A stretch of DNA of 64,000 nucleotides from Karalla daura (taxonomy: Eukaryota; Chordata; Actinopteri; Chaetodontiformes; Leiognathidae). Below are positions 38,097 through 51,682 of the stretch, piece after piece. Made by a program: the position numbers and the translations under genes. The first letter of the stretch is position 1, and each line of letters starts with the position of its first letter. The notes beneath the pieces are model-generated. The model was not told the DNA's origin. It was given only the letters and a program-made list of their open reading frames with translations, and did no database searches. The DNA is taken from the NCBI GenBank assembly GCA_029224185.1, contig CM055196.1, positions 11,401,009-11,465,008 of the forward strand. Reading direction: 5' to 3'.

Positions 38097-39479
38097 GTAT
38101 TACGTGTGGGTCTCTCCCAGCATCTACAGGACTGCGGCGTCGTAACCATTTTTTTTCCAGCACTTTTCTGTTGTTCACAAATATCATCCTTCACAGTGTA
38201 TTAACTGTCTCTCCCTCCGGTCCTATGGAGAAGATCTGTGTGCTGAAGTGAAGTGTCACAATTGTTCCTCTCTCAGGACCATTGTGTGTTTGGTATATAG
38301 CTCCCAGTGTTGAAGAGAAATCACTGGTCCCTTCACTCTCTTCCTGCACAAAGTGACTCGGAGTAACTGCCAGTGATAACTAGTAATTACATCCATTTAA
38401 AATGTGCATTATTTTACCCCTGCATTGAATAAACTAGTGAGGCAGAAAATTGTCCAGTTTTATCCTCTCCCTCATAAACACACATTTTCGAAAGGAAGCA
38501 CTTATTTTTTGACAGGTTTTATCCTTGAGTGAGGCTAAACATTCTCGAGGAGTTTCCATGTTAATTGTCACGGTGACTGACGGACGGAGGCGGCCAGACA
38601 GACGGCCGGACAGACGACGCTCCGTCACAGTGAAGAAACCCGGGCCTAAATTAATCTCTCCAGCTCACTGCAGTGACTCTTAGCTCGAGTCACTGAACTT
38701 TGATAGAGGATTCATCTTTTGAACATAGACTAAAGCATTTTGACAAAAAAAAAATATTATTTTCACTTTTCCACAAAGAGTACATGATTTCCTGGTTGGA
38801 AATACATTTGAATGGACATGTGCTGTCTATTCACTGAGAGAACTTTCTCTTAATACCAGTCTGGCTCTCTCCCTATATGTGTGGACTCATTGTATGCATG
38901 TGGCACAAAGAGTGATAGGAGTCTTTAGAAAAGAGCGAAGCTTTCCACAGATTAGACTCCATTAGCATTTAAGGTACTGTCATAAATTCCACCCAAAGTG
39001 GAAGGAAGAGGCAGGACAAATGAAGTAGGATTAATAGGGGCCCGGGCCTGACCGATAGTGGGGATTGGGAGGCAGGGTCACCTTGGGATAGAGGGGCAGG
39101 GTGGCAAATATGAAGACTAGTGGAGGAAAAGGTAAGATGGACTTGGACATATAAAACAGACATATGAAATACAGCGCTGTGTGCCAGAATGTTGATAAAA
39201 GAAGAATGAGCATGAAAGGTAAAAGGTGAGCGGGGACGATCCGAGCTTACAGCGTGCAGGAACAGAAACAGATGTTGAAGGTCTGTGACCTTCTCGGCAG
39301 CCGACCTCCAGACAGGTAATGAGGTCAACACACGGAGACAGATAGCTACTGTGCCCCCCCACGTGTGGAGCCGTTTCGGTGGGTGTTACATGGGTGTAAA
39401 TGTACACTTTCTGGATACTTTCTTATATTACAGTACACGCTGTGTACACATCCAGGGGAAGATAGCAGGGTATGACTTC

Positions 39480-39690
39480 TTGTCCTGATACCTGCTTTGC
39501 ACCCAACGGACATCACTCTCACACCAACTTAGAGTCTCTAGTCGACCTAAACATGCATGTTTTTTGGGAAACAGGTATACATGGAGAAAAAACATTCAGA
39601 TAGAGGCAGAAGATACAAAACAGATCCACAGACTTTCTTGCTGTGAGGCAACGCTGCTATCCACCAAGCCACCCAGAAAACTCACGTTAC
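39480..39690 (-). repeat. SINE-like copy, minus orientation
   Basis: Read on the minus strand the head is TGGATAGCAGCGTTGCCTCA followed by CAGCAAGAAAGTCTG, and the body ends with AGTCTCTAA-like and AGTGTGA-type segments. In plus orientation the marker phrases are CTTGCTGTGAGGCAACGCTG and ATCCACCAAGCCACCCAG. Confidence 0.68.
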
Positions 39691-41169
39691 TGACCCGAGC
39701 CTGAAAATTTTGTAGACGATCCGTACGCGACGTGTGGGAACATCACAAAACAAGCAAAGAATTGTCTATTTTGACATTGATGCAGGGCTGGTTCATCATC
39801 GAGCTGAACTCGGGTTTCTGGCCACCTGGTATGTAAATATGAGTGAGTGTTTAATCACTTTTAGCTGTGTATCCAAAATGCCTATGAAAGAATATGTGTC
39901 TCTTTGATTGCGAAATGCTCAGCTTTTTTAAGCAGCTGGTTGCTAACAATATCTCACAGACTGCATTGAAAACAAAGTAGAGATTTTCTGCTTATAGATC
40001 CTGTTTTTTCTGTTTTTGCCATTGCTTTTTGTCACACAAACATTTCCTGAAACCACAGTAATAAAAATCAAAAAACCTAACTCAAACGAGTAGGAGTGCT
40101 GTGAAACCCACTATTGATTCGACAAGCTGTGTTTGAACTTGAGTGTTCAGATCGTGTTTTTCTTGTCTTAGAAACAGGAGTGGGGGCACGCAAAAACTTT
40201 TTCGGTCCGAACCTGAAACCACAGATCTGCCAGGATGCTGAATCACTGACTTGCAGCAGAGTTGTAACAAAGTTTTCCCTCCTCTGATCTGCAGCTCGAA
40301 CTGACTTTCAGCCAGCCAGGGAGGTGAGGGTGAATGTCTGCCTTTATGCAGCTTAACTCTCCAACCCTTACAGTAGCAGGGACAAGGTGACTTACAGGTA
40401 ATCTATAAGAATAAGGAGCCAGGCAGGCGCCCTGGGCTTTTATTAGATCTCCGATACTCCCCGGCCCCAACCCCAGTCCCAGCCTTGGCCCCAGATTGGC
40501 ACTCGCTGGCTCCACCTAGAGAAGGGCTGCGTTGCAAATTACTCCAGACAGCCACTATGACATCCACCTGAAAACCACCTTTCCCTTAACCGAGGCCGGG
40601 CGGAGGAGGATAGGAGATGTCAGTGTCTCCTCGCGTTCAGCCTGTGGAAGAAGTGAGAGAGAGCCGGAGAGGCAGAGAAAGAGTGGAGGGATCTATCCGT
40701 CAGAGCTTAAGGAGTTTTCTAACAGTACATTGACCTTGAGTGCTTGCCATTGATTTCCAGTAACGCCTCCCAAACAGCGTTGCGAACCCCGCCGAGCACT
40801 GCGGGACCCTGATTGGGAACAGATTTCCCAAATTCCGATAGCGTGCCACCTGCCCAGGATGATGGATAGTCCTCCTGTATCCCATCAATCCTCACCTGCT
40901 GCCGAGGAGGTGACACCTGGGCCAGATTTATCATCATATACGACATCGAGCCCAGCAGCCAATCAGATAGTGGCATGCTAAACTGAGGCCCCTCCCCCCT
41001 GGAGGGCTCCATTATGTTTGGAAACAGATTTATTCCTGCATGTGACAAGAGGAGGGGAGATGAGAGGGGGGAGGAAGAGGAGGGATGGGAAGGGCAGAAG
41101 GAGATGACTCCCAGAGAGGAACACAGGGTTAAACTCACTGCTTCTCTGAAACAGTGATTAAGAAGTCAA

Positions 41170-41230
41170 GTCTACAAAGTTGAGGGATTCGAACGATTGA
41201 CTCACACAGTGAGGCAGCCATGATCTTCCC
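41170..41230 (-). repeat. tRNA-like SINE head fragment
   Basis: GGATTCGAAC at 41185-41194 is the complement of a tRNA B box (GTTCGAATCC). It is followed by TGACTCACACAGTGAGGCAG, the reverse complement of the head seen in other copies. Only a short fragment remains. Confidence 0.5.
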
Positions 41231-42139
41231 ATCTTTGGGTGAATTCTTAACACGCTATGTACTTGAATTTGTCTTGTTTAAGTTGATGATAAATGCTGCC
41301 AGTCGAGACTCTTGGTTTTCAAAATGAACTTGCTGTTGCAAATTAGACATATACAAACACAATTTATTGGAAACAGGTTTGGCATAATAACACTGTCAGG
41401 CTTATTTTTCAAGCTGAGGGCATTTTGTAACTGTTCCCACAAGCTGTGCAGACACTGAAATGAGTAAACAGACTTTGTGGAGTGAATAAGAAACATTTTT
41501 CCTTAATTTAAGAATTGAAATAAATGTTTAAGTGGAAAATACTGAAGCGTAATCTTCAAATTTCAAACAATCAGAACGGCCTTATCACCCGTGCAGTTAA
41601 TGAATTGAGACCCATATTTCAGTTACAAAGTGACCTGTGGTGACTGCAGTGTTTTACAAACAGTAAAACAGTTTGCATATCAAGGAAGAGGGTGTATGGA
41701 TGAAACAAATGAAAAACAGGGAGATTCACCCCAAACCTAACCATCATTTTCATTCCCTGATGCTGAAACCAAAACAAGACAAAAATAGTAACCACACGGC
41801 ACACTGCTCACACACTGTAAGCAGTAACTAAGACAGTGATAGAGTGTCAAATTGAAGCCAGTCTTTATTTCTCCGTGTGTTTTGTCACAGTGCTGTGACT
41901 GTCAGTGTGTTGATGTGAGTCGCAGCCTACAGCGGATCACATGATGAATTGATCTCATTCCACGGCTGTGAAATGATCACGCAAGCAGAAGAGGTGATCA
42001 CAGGACCATGAATGCGCTAATCTAATTAATATCCTTCTGTTCCTGCCACTGATTTTACGACTAGTTAAAAACCTTCTGCTGCTTTTATGGCTATTAGAAG
42101 CCAAGTGTGAGCTCTGTCTTCTTCTTCTCTCTCTTGTCG

Positions 42140-42160
42140 CCCCCCCCCCCCCCCCCCCCC
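42140..42160. repeat. Poly(C) run (C21)
   Basis: An uninterrupted run of about 21 C. Its length may be unreliable because of sequencing slippage. Confidence 0.9.
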
Positions 42161-43994
42161 ACCAGCCGATGGCCACCCTCGATATCAGGAGCCTCCGGGG
42201 AGCACAGGGTTCAGCAGACTCACAGGCCAAACGCCTTTAGATCAAATGTCTGAAAAACAATGCGGAACGAGACCTGACAGTCGTGATAATGGCCTTGTAT
42301 TGCCGGGCGCCTTCCTTTCTACAATTAACCCAGCGTCTCCCTTCCCCCGAAAAAGCCTTTCCCTGCCCTCATCTGTTCCACAAACCCCCTCCTCCTTTAC
42401 CATCCTTCCCTCCCTTTCACTTGGCGGAGCTACATCGGTTTCTCCAAGGCTCACCAGGCACAGTGCTTTAGCCCTGTGTAATCCTGCCAACCCTATTTCA
42501 TTAGCCACGCGGACTAAAGAGCTTAACGACACAGCCCCATCACAGTGGAGGGAGAGAGAGAGAGAGAAAGAAGAGAGAGAGAATAAACGGCAACACAAAT
42601 TCCTCAGAATACATGGCCGCTCAGCCAGTATTTACGCGTTCTCCCTCGCTCTCTCTCCACACGCCGTGCCATACCTCTCCCCCCTGCCTCTCCATCTCCA
42701 TCTCGCAAAGGAGCCCAGAATGGATTAGAGATGGCATCAATGGGATGAGACGTATTACCAATCGATTTGGAGGGAGCGTGGTATTGTTCTTCTGAGTGGA
42801 AAACTTTGGATATGGCCAACGTGCCGATGCCAAATGCAGCTGCAGGAGTGACTCCCACTCTCCGTCTCTATTGCTCTCGCCTGTCTCGTTTCATCCAAAA
42901 CTACCGCTTGCATTTAATCACCCGAGTCACTGAGGACTGTTTTGTGGCTCGTCTGCATTGTCTCAGAGAAACATGTCGGGTTTAAGAGGCTGTAAAGTAG
43001 CTTTGTACTGATCTGAGGAGAAAGGAGGATAAACAAGCAGATTGGGAGAAACCTGATCAGTGTTAATGGTGATGGTTTAGGCTTTCGTCTTTTACTGATG
43101 CCTTCTGCCTGACAGCCAAAAACACCATTCTACTGATTAGACCTTCACTGCTGAAACTGGAGGAGAGGAGCTGCAGACTAACCATGCCCCAAGTTTCCAT
43201 TTGTCTTCTAAAGCCTGATAAAAACTAAAAAGAAGAAAGAAAAATCACAAGTTAATAGTATGAAACACAGAACTTATCCCGCTTAAACTTCGCAGCACGC
43301 AAACACTTGTGAAATTGTCACCGTACCCACTCGGCCCGGGGGTTCGTTGTGCTGAAATGGCAGAATCTGAAGCAGAAACTGTTGATCATTTCCTTGATAT
43401 TAGCGGCAGAGCGGTGGGAGTGACAGCGGCCTTGGATGAGGAGCCGAAGGATGTCTGGGCCGGGGTCTGGGCGGGTTGTCAGCTAAGGGCACAAGGTGTG
43501 GGGGACAGGGGGGCAGAGGCTGCTGCCATATTTCTTCATGAGGGCGACAGTGACAGAGGAACGACAAAACGAATGACCTGTCAGGAGAAATGAGAACGAA
43601 TCGTTTCTGTGTTCCATGGAAAGAGGACCCTTCAAGCATCAAGGGGCGGTTGGTTTGGAGGCAGAAACCAGGAGCAGCTCGGCAGCCTCGGCGTCTACAC
43701 ACTGCTGAGAACCCCGAGGCTCTGAAGAGGCCGACGGGATGTGCTGATGATCAACAGTTATACAGGAAGAAGTGGAATGCAAAAGCACTGTAAACTGTCT
43801 CTTGATGCAGTTTGTATCAATGTTACACTCTCAGCAATACGTGAACAATGCTACTATGACAGAGACATAATTAATGGCTCTGAAGCTGTTATCATGTTAT
43901 TTTGCTGCATCAAACTTCTCCTAAATGCAACGTCATACTCAAGTCTATCTCTGTAAAGAAGAAGCTCAGACACATTTCTCGCAATCTCAAAATC

Positions 43995-44215
43995 AGAAAA
44001 GCCAGTGGCAGGGGGAATCGTCTCACAGAGAGAGGATTCCTGGTTCGAATCCCAGTCTGAGCGAGGGATTTTTCTGTGCAGAGTTTCCATGTTATGTGAT
44101 GACCTGTACAGGGTGTTTCCTGCCTTCAGCCTCTGTGCACTACAGATTGGCTCCAGAGGACCGTTGCAACACTGTGAGGCCACAAAGTGGGTAAAATAAG
44201 TTTTGACTGCCGGTG
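43995..44215 (+). repeat. tRNA-headed SINE-like copy
   Basis: The B box GGTTCGAATCC lies at 44042-44052, preceded by AATCGTCTCACAGAGAGAGG. The body has GTGCAGAGTTTCCATGTTAT, CTGTACAGGGTGTTTCCTGC and ATTGGCTCCAGAGGACCG, matching the fish SINE pattern. Confidence 0.75.
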
Positions 44216-44689
44216 CTGGTTCATGTTTGCAACCCAACCTCAACCCATCTGCTGCTCGGTCTGACTCATCTCATTTCTCTACTTCTAGTTTACCACAATT
44301 ATGGAAGAGGCATCGCTCTGACTGTTCTTATTGCAGTCGTGAAGTTTAATAACATCACATCATTTGCTTTCCTCCCAATCAAAGAGTGAAATATATCCCT
44401 GAAAACCCTTTGGTTGCTTGATCCCTCTGATGACTGGATGAATGTGAAGTCATCTGCAGTTAAGATAAACTCCCCTTTGAGTATGACAGGACATTATAGT
44501 GTCAGAGCTCGATTTTCTCCCCTGTCTCTGTCTTTCTCTTCTCGTTCTGTGTCTTTCTGGTGATATACTATAGCTTTACTCCGCCCTGTTTTTTTTTCTT
44601 TTTTATTCACCCCCCTCACCTCTCAGTGTGTCTGCCCCTCTCCACTTCTTTTTCTGTCTCGTCATTAGTGGCTGTCCCATGTTGAGGCG

Positions 44690-44840
44690 AGAGTAATCTG
44701 AACTACGTGTCCCAGGGGTCCATTCCTTTACTTCCCGCTGTAGGAATAAGTGGCCTATTGATTAGTTATCAGCCCGTAATTGGGCTACGATCTCCCTCGC
44801 CCTCAGATATCCCCCAGATATATGACACTCCTGACAGCCT
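44690..44840. promoter_or_regulatory. Candidate noncoding regulatory block
   Basis: A unique stretch with GGCCTATTGATTAGTTATCA, CCGTAATTGGGC and a CAGATATCCCCCAGATATAT direct repeat (CAGATAT twice, 14 bp apart). Inferred from texture only. Confidence 0.25.
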
Positions 44841-44963
44841 GAGAGGTGGGTGAGGAGGCAGGGCGGGGGCTGAGTGGTGGTGGGGGTGTTCCTCCCGCCT
44901 GCCTGCCAACACTTTACTCAACGAAATGTCTTCCTGACCACACAGATGCCAACTGCTGCCCAC

Positions 44964-44966
<3 letters not shown>

Positions 44967-45017
<51 letters not shown>

Positions 45018-45028
45018 TTCTCTTTCTA
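44967..45028. repeat. (CT)n microsatellite
   Basis: A CT run with a few CCCT and TTTC interruptions. Confidence 0.93.
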
Positions 45029-46689
45029 TCTCTGCAAAGGGATTTTCAACATCACGCCAAGGAAAGATTATTCAATCTTTCAAATTACACAGCCAGAGAG
45101 AGGTCCAGCAGGATTTTATGCTCTGTGTTAACTATGAGCACCCATTTTTTGCCATTTTCTCGTCGGAATAAACTCTGAAATTGTAATCAGAGTTTTCAAA
45201 TGAAAATGGTGCGGCTTACTCAGAAAGAAACTTATATAAGCTCAGAGTAAGTACACCATTCGCATATGGATAATTGCCTGTGAGGGATTTCAATACAAAT
45301 TGAGGCTCAGGAAGCGGATAAGCAACAGGAAGGGTGTCTCTGCTCCTGTGTAAGCATCCAAATCTACTGTGAGTGCGCAAAGAACCATGACTAACTCTTA
45401 CTAAGTCTGTTTGTGCGTTTTTAGGAAAAGCTTAAAGATACTTTCCTCTCTTCTTCATCTCACTCCCTCTTACTGTCATAACCTCCCTTTTTACCCCCAA
45501 ATTATGTGTCGCTCTGCGCATCTCTCTCCTCCAGTTAGAAGGAGAAAATGTGTAAATCACTCCGCAAAATGCTCCCACATCACAAGGTGCTAATTGTGAG
45601 AGCGTTTGCCGCTTCAACCGAGCTGCACAGCGAGGAGATGAAGAGGAGCCGTCGCCTTGCCGGGTTCAGCGGACAGACACAACTTGTCAAATCCTCCATT
45701 TAGCAGCCAGATTAACGCGAATCCCAGCCCTCCCTCTGCTCCTCTGCTCCGCCTGTCTCTCCCTCAAAACCACATCTGATAAAACATTTCATTTCCACAC
45801 TCAATGTTGCCACAATCAAAAGTCCACCCATTACACCAGGCCTGTTCATCATCCCGCTTCCCACATACCGCTCTCTGGCAACATCAGCCTCTGTTCCCCC
45901 TCCTCTTCTCCTCCCTCGTTCTCCCCCAGAGAGGGGAACGTCCCAGTGGAAGTGCAATTGTCTACTGGCATTATATAAAGGATTGTCATATGAAGCTATG
46001 TTTTCCTGTGGGCTGTATTGTCTCTGCGCCGTCCTCTCTGACGGAGTGCAGAATAACACAGAGAAATGTGAGTTTAGTTTGGCTGTGCGCTCACACACAC
46101 CGCTCTGCTTACTAAGAGCTATAGGCAAATGATTCTTCAATTTCTGAGAAACAGATGAGGGGATTATCACAGGGAGGTTGAATTTAATATTTACATTCAT
46201 CTGCAATAATCTTAGATTGCGCTGCATGCCTAGGTGTTTACATTCCCATCTTTCTTTAGGCTGATGATCAAAGGACTGATGGGAGTGAAGACATCAACCA
46301 GAGGTTTGAGGAGAAGCAACTTGTGTCGTGTCGTCTCTGTAAAGATCTCACTATTGTTTTGTCCAGCCCGACCCTGCTGCACAGAGCCAGAGGCCTAAAT
46401 TGTATCATATGGTATACATTTTTACATTTATACATTTTTTAGATGCTTTGCTCACTTTGCATTTTCATTCATTAAGCTTATGTCTCTATATCTGCTGTAA
46501 ACAATGTGAGCATTTAAGTGATGTCAATGAAACCACAAAATAAACAAATATGTCAATGTCAAAATAATTTATAAATAATATCAAGGTGCATGTGATCATT
46601 AATCTAACAAATACATTTTGGGAGCACACTGTCTCTACAATAATCATTACAACAAAGCTACTGGTGCTTTGTTACAATTTTCCCTCTAG

Positions 46690-46900
46690 AACCTCCTGAT
46701 CACCACTTATTGGTACTAATCAGAACTCCATAACCATGAAGAATGAGGCGGTCATTAGAGCTTCTTAATGACTAATGTAAAGCCACTATATCACTAATGT
46801 ATGCATCAATAGGAAATAACGATAATGAAAATAATTATAATGGTAATTATAATCATTTCAAGGAGTCAGTGGATTATTCACAGTATGAAATGGTGGGAGA
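46690..46900. promoter_or_regulatory. Candidate noncoding regulatory block
   Basis: AT-rich unique DNA with CTTCTTAATGACTAATGTAA, a paired AATTATAAT (AATTATAATGGTAATTATAA) and CGATAATGAAAATAATTA. Dense ATTA cores about 6 kb upstream of the maf promoter. Inferred only. Confidence 0.3.
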
Positions 46901-47026
46901 AAAGTGAATATTAATATATTAACATATCATGAGACAAATTAACCACATAACGTCACTGGATCACTGGATCACAGAGGGTGTTTCAGTCCTGCTCAAGTGG
47001 AGGTTATTAGGAGAGTCCTGCTGTAT

Positions 47027-47032
<6 letters not shown>

Positions 47033-47088
<56 letters not shown>
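47033..47088. repeat. (GT)28 microsatellite
   Basis: A pure GT run. Confidence 0.95.
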
Positions 47089-47091
<3 letters not shown>

Positions 47092-48889
47092 ATCCTTCAG
47101 GGATAATGTTGACGGTGATGTGGGGGAGTCGAGGGAAGATAAAGAGGAAGAGGAGTCCTTGTGCACCTCCTCTCTGTGTGACGGCGCAGTTGGACTCTGA
47201 CTAATGGGGAAACTCTTTATGTATATGAGTCACATTAATAACAGCACAGAGTGGACACTGTGGGCATTAATAACAGTGTACAGTCACAGGGAGCATATAG
47301 CGCAGTACATATACCGGCCGCATCAATAACAACTCACAACTCCACGACTGCAACGTGAGTCTTCATGCCAGGTGAAGTCGCACTTGCAAACTCTGTGTTC
47401 CTGCCTACACCTAAATGTAGAAACTGAGTTATTATAAACAAGAAGCTTCATGATCAGCATGTATATCTCTGTTAGGAGAGCTCTGTTTAGAGCTTTGTGT
47501 ACTTGTGCGTGCCATTTCTTCTCAGTACTTTGTAAGCATTGACTTCTTCTCCTTGCTCCTCCTCATGCTGGGTGATGCACGGTGGGGATGCCTAATGACG
47601 CCAATAATGTAGCAGTGTGTGTCTAATGAGAGAGCTCAGGTTCCACACGATCCGCACGTAATTTTAGTGTGTTTGGGGTAAAAACACGATTACATTCATG
47701 AAGCTGGACTGCTGAATCCTCAACGAGCTACTTCCTCTTGCAGCGCTTCCAATTTCACGTCCTCGCGTATTCATGAAGCCGATGAAAATCACTAACTCGC
47801 CGACTGCACTGACACGTGGATGACCCGCATCTCCTCCGTCGCCTTCGCACCGCAGATATCGCGCTTTAACGCACACTTGCAGCTTGGCTGGTTTATAAAG
47901 TGTAATAGCGGTGCATCCCGTGTTAAAAAGAGACACAGAGCAGATGAGACTGCTCAGACGATGCCTGCGATGTCCACCTGCTGTGAGAGACAATAACCAG
48001 ATGTGAAGAGGAGAGTTTGACACATGCAAGTCTGCTCATTGTGGCCAATTACCAGGTTGAAGCATCCCCCCGGCAGGCACAGAGCCAGGCAGAGAGACAG
48101 AGAGAGACGGTGTCACAGCCTGCTTTTTTAATCAAGGAGCATCCAATCATTTGGATCAGAAGCGTACACTGCTCTGAAGCTCCAGTCTGCTTCTTCTTCT
48201 TCTTCTTCTTCTTCTTTTTTTTTCAAGATTTAAAAATATGATTGATGACAGGACCTTGAGCATTTCTGCCAGTGTAAAGTTTAAAAGGCAGAACAAGATC
48301 ACAGGAGAAACGCAGATCTATATGTGAACATATTACTGCAAACCAGTGTTTTGTTCTTCTCTGGGAACACTGTTCCTCAGTCTCAGTGTGTGTGTGTGGG
48401 GGGGGGGGGATGACTCTGAAATGCAGTGATCAAACTCACTTGTTGAGGGCCTGTTTCCCCTCCATTAAGCATGAAGATGTTTTTCGGCTCCTCAAGTCCA
48501 CACATAAACAGACAGTTCACGCTCTGCACTGCTTCCTGCCTCCTGAGCAGGTAAATGAGTCGAGGACGGTTGTAAAAGTCTGATTAATGCAGGATCAGGA
48601 GAACACAGCGAGAGACGGGACAGCGAGAGGGCGCGACTGAGCCTGTTCCCTCAAACGAAGCACTTTGCAAATACGGCACTGTGTTTCTGTGATATGGAAG
48701 CTTATTATCTTAATATGCATTCTTTTAGCCGTCCCTGTAAAACACTGGCAGAGGGGAGCGAGGTGCCGTTCTTCCTGCTCCTCCTCGTAACAGTTTCTCC
48801 CAGTTCCTCTTTCTATTACCAAAGATACAACAGTTAGTTAAGACCCTGCGAAACGTTTCATTTTCTGTCCCGCTAATTAAATGTGTCTC

Positions 48890-49060
48890 AGATGAGCCCA
48901 CTGAGCCCAGTCGGCTGGTTGTCGCCCCATTTGGAGTGCCACCAGAGTTTAATATATGGCATTAAACAGGGGATTGAGAATGGCTATGAAGCCTACCTCC
49001 CATTGGGAATGTAATGAATGATTATAAGGCATAATCTTGGTAATGCAGAAATCCTTCAGT
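48890..49060. promoter_or_regulatory. Candidate noncoding regulatory block
   Basis: Repeat-free sequence with TTTAATATATGGCATTAAAC, GGCTATGAAGCC and GTAATGAATGATTATAAGGC, about 3.5 kb upstream of maf. Texture suggests conservation. Not verifiable here. Confidence 0.28.
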
Positions 49061-50778
49061 TTAGTTTCTGTCGTTTTATTTAAGTTACTGTCTGTTAAAT
49101 ATGGTAATGTATTTCGCTATTTTTGGCACACTTAAGATTTTGAATAGTGTGAGCGGCCTCATAAAAAGCATATCTTGCAGATGCATAAAGAGAGTGTTAA
49201 TGAGTTTTTCTTTGCCCTCAATCCTCCATTTTCTTCCTTTGCCACAACACTGTGATTATATTTGAGACGCATTAGGATCACATCAGTTGGTCTTGAGCAA
49301 ATTCCATTGCATGTCGTGTGCTTTCAGAGACCTGAAGACCAGCTCCACTCCTGCTTTCCTGCAAACAGGGGAACAGACCGGTGAGGGAACCCCAGAGGCA
49401 AACAAAAGGTTACCGTGCCGAAAATAAAAGTAGGGTCTACTGCAACGTGGCACATAAGTCACAGTGTAACGAGGATGTCTTTAATTGATGCAACAATTAG
49501 TAAAGTCACCGCACCAGTAAATCACTGGGAAGTCTGGGAGCGCTGGTTATCCTTTATCCACGATGCATCGGTGTTCTCCCGGGGTGAACTCGGAAAGGTC
49601 GCTCAGTGTCTCATTAACACGCACTGTCGCTGGGCCCCACATGCCAGACTGTGAGCGCAAAGCTGGGCTGCGCACGCGAGGCCCGGGCCATTAGTGGAGT
49701 CACAAAGGAGTCGCCCGGCCTCAAAGAGTCGGACGTTTCCATTCACAAATCCTCTGACTGATCCGGGTTCACGGATATGAGTTTTACAGCTCTCTGGTGT
49801 TTTTAAAAGTTAGTTTAAAAGGATGTTGTGCTGAAGCAGAAGACATGTTACAGAGGAGAAAACACTCAGTGGGACATCAGTCTTGATCCAATTGGAACAT
49901 GCTCCTCCTTGAGGAAGTTAATAATTTCAAGGCATGCTCATTTCATACACTTTCAGACATTACATGCTAATTCCTGGACCTTTTATTGAGAGTACATTCT
50001 TTATGTGTTAACACCTATTTTATTTTACCTACGTGCAGTGTATCTAGAGGAATTCAAGGAGTTTACATTCTTGAAGACAAGTCTGGTTGCTACAACTCCA
50101 CAATTCCTTACAAAACGATGAAAATCGACATAGACACCTGGAGAAAACCTTAATTGAAGCAAGTATATGTTCCTCATTTTTATATATTAAATAAAGTCAT
50201 ATCTATTCTAACACTATGCAAGTGCTCCTCCTCTTCTTATGAGCTTGTTTTATGATATATACCTATGTGTAACCCCAGTGCAGTGCAGCAGGGGAGAAAA
50301 TATCCCTGATAAAATAAAGACAGCAGTAAACTTCACGGCAGTGAGCTGCCTACATGAAAGTCCAAAGGGAGACAGAATGAGGTGCATACAGGACTATTAG
50401 CCCCCAGTAACACAGCTGAGGCATTGGCTCTGGACTCTGCTTGTTAACCCTTGAGACTCCCAGGCCGATAAATCCTGGTTTAAGAGATCTGGCAGAGTCG
50501 GAGCTCACGCTGCAACTAAAGTGAACCACTGCATCAAACATGGATGTGTGCGTATGAACATGCGAGTGTGCATACAGGAAAACAACTTAAACTGATGTTT
50601 GCGTGTCAAACGATATGGTATACAATATAATGAAATGGTTGTTGGAATTATTTTTCCAATTTCACAGGATTACAAACTTTTTATAAAAATCTCTCCTCTT
50701 CTCCTCTGTTACTAAAGATAATGTCATACTGGCTGTTTAAACACCCCCTTATGTATGAACATATGTGTTGCCGCCTCT

Positions 50779-50822
50779 CTGAAGTTGTGTCACTGTCTGT
50801 CTGAAGTTGTGTCACTGTCTGT
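50779..50822. repeat. Perfect tandem duplication of 22 bp
   Basis: CTGAAGTTGTGTCACTGTCTGT occurs twice head-to-tail (unit quoted in pieces: CTGAAGTTGTG, TCACTGTCTGT). A small recent tandem duplication. Confidence 0.85.
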
Positions 50823-51639
50823 CTCACCACCGGTGTGAATTTGCACGGCAACAACGTATAGCAGCGTCAGAGGGGACACCTCATCTGTTTAATATTTATT
50901 CAAAAGGCATCAGAGGGGCCTCTGTTGTGTGTTCTAATGAATAAAACACGATGTTTATCCTTCCTGTTTAACGTTAAGTCCCCATGAACAGTCACAGGGA
51001 CCAAGAGAATATTTACTTGCGTCGGGACACCGGGGAGTTGGATTATCTGCTGGCGGCTTTGTAGTTTTCTGAAGCTTCCCCGTGTGACATGTTCCAGTGA
51101 GAATGCTCTTATTTACTCTCCGGTCCTTGGTGTATAGCCCTCCTTATTGTTTGTTCTTATGTGCCACCACTCCTGAGGAATGTGCTCCAAGAGAGACAGA
51201 GAGAAAAAGGGAGCGAGTGAGAGAGAGAGAGTGAGAGAGAGAGAGGGAGAGAGTGGAGGAGGAGGGAGGATGCTGTGATCATTACATGGGATTGAGACTA
51301 CAGAGGGACACAGATGGAGGCGTTGTCACAGCTGATTATTCCATTTAAAAAGGGATTTCATGTTGACAAGGTCTTGAATTTAAAGAATACATTACGCTTG
51401 TGTAAGAATTAGATTTGGTTTTGTCCTTACGGGTAAAAAAAAAGAGAGGGAGCTATTGGGTTTGTATGCTTATGTATTTTAATTGGTTTTACTGATCCTT
51501 CTTGCTCTTCACTGTTTCCATCTTATATATTTATAGACATTTTGATGCATCTGATATGCGTGACAAGCTGCATGTTGTAATTCTGTATGTTGTCTCACAC
51601 TTTTAATCCTTTTTACATGGACATGCACTCAGCTTTTCA

Positions 51640-51682
51640 ATGTATACTTTGCAATGACAATAAAGCATTTCATTTGATTTGG
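51640..51682 (+). repeat. Possible retroposon 3' tail
   Basis: The phrase GCAATGACAATAAAGCATTT resembles the AATGACAATAAAG terminus common to fish non-LTR retrotransposon copies. Only this short end is recognisable, and an unrelated poly(A) signal is also possible. Confidence 0.3.

Larger units (their letters stand above)
36001..41160. other. Intergenic DNA without a supported gene
   Basis: It holds candidate regulatory blocks at 37.12-37.27 and 37.43-37.72 kb, a (CA)24 tract at 38045-38092 and a SINE-like copy at 39480-39690. A GC-rich AGACAGACGGCCGGACAGAC stretch lies near 38.6 kb. No exon is supported. Confidence 0.6.
41231..44690. other. Intergenic DNA without a supported gene
   Basis: It contains a C21 run (42140-42160), a GA tract near 42548-42580 and one SINE-like copy. 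Long opposing frames at 42.24-42.73 kb overlap on both strands and lack exon signals. Confidence 0.55.

Noticed and set aside
42242..42728. Opposed 118- and 160-codon frames
   Set aside because: Two unrelated frames over the same CT-rich sequence. Composition explains them.
45712..46227. 171-codon minus-strand frame
   Set aside because: Chance frame. A 103-codon frame overlaps it on the other strand. No exon borders and no recognisable motif.
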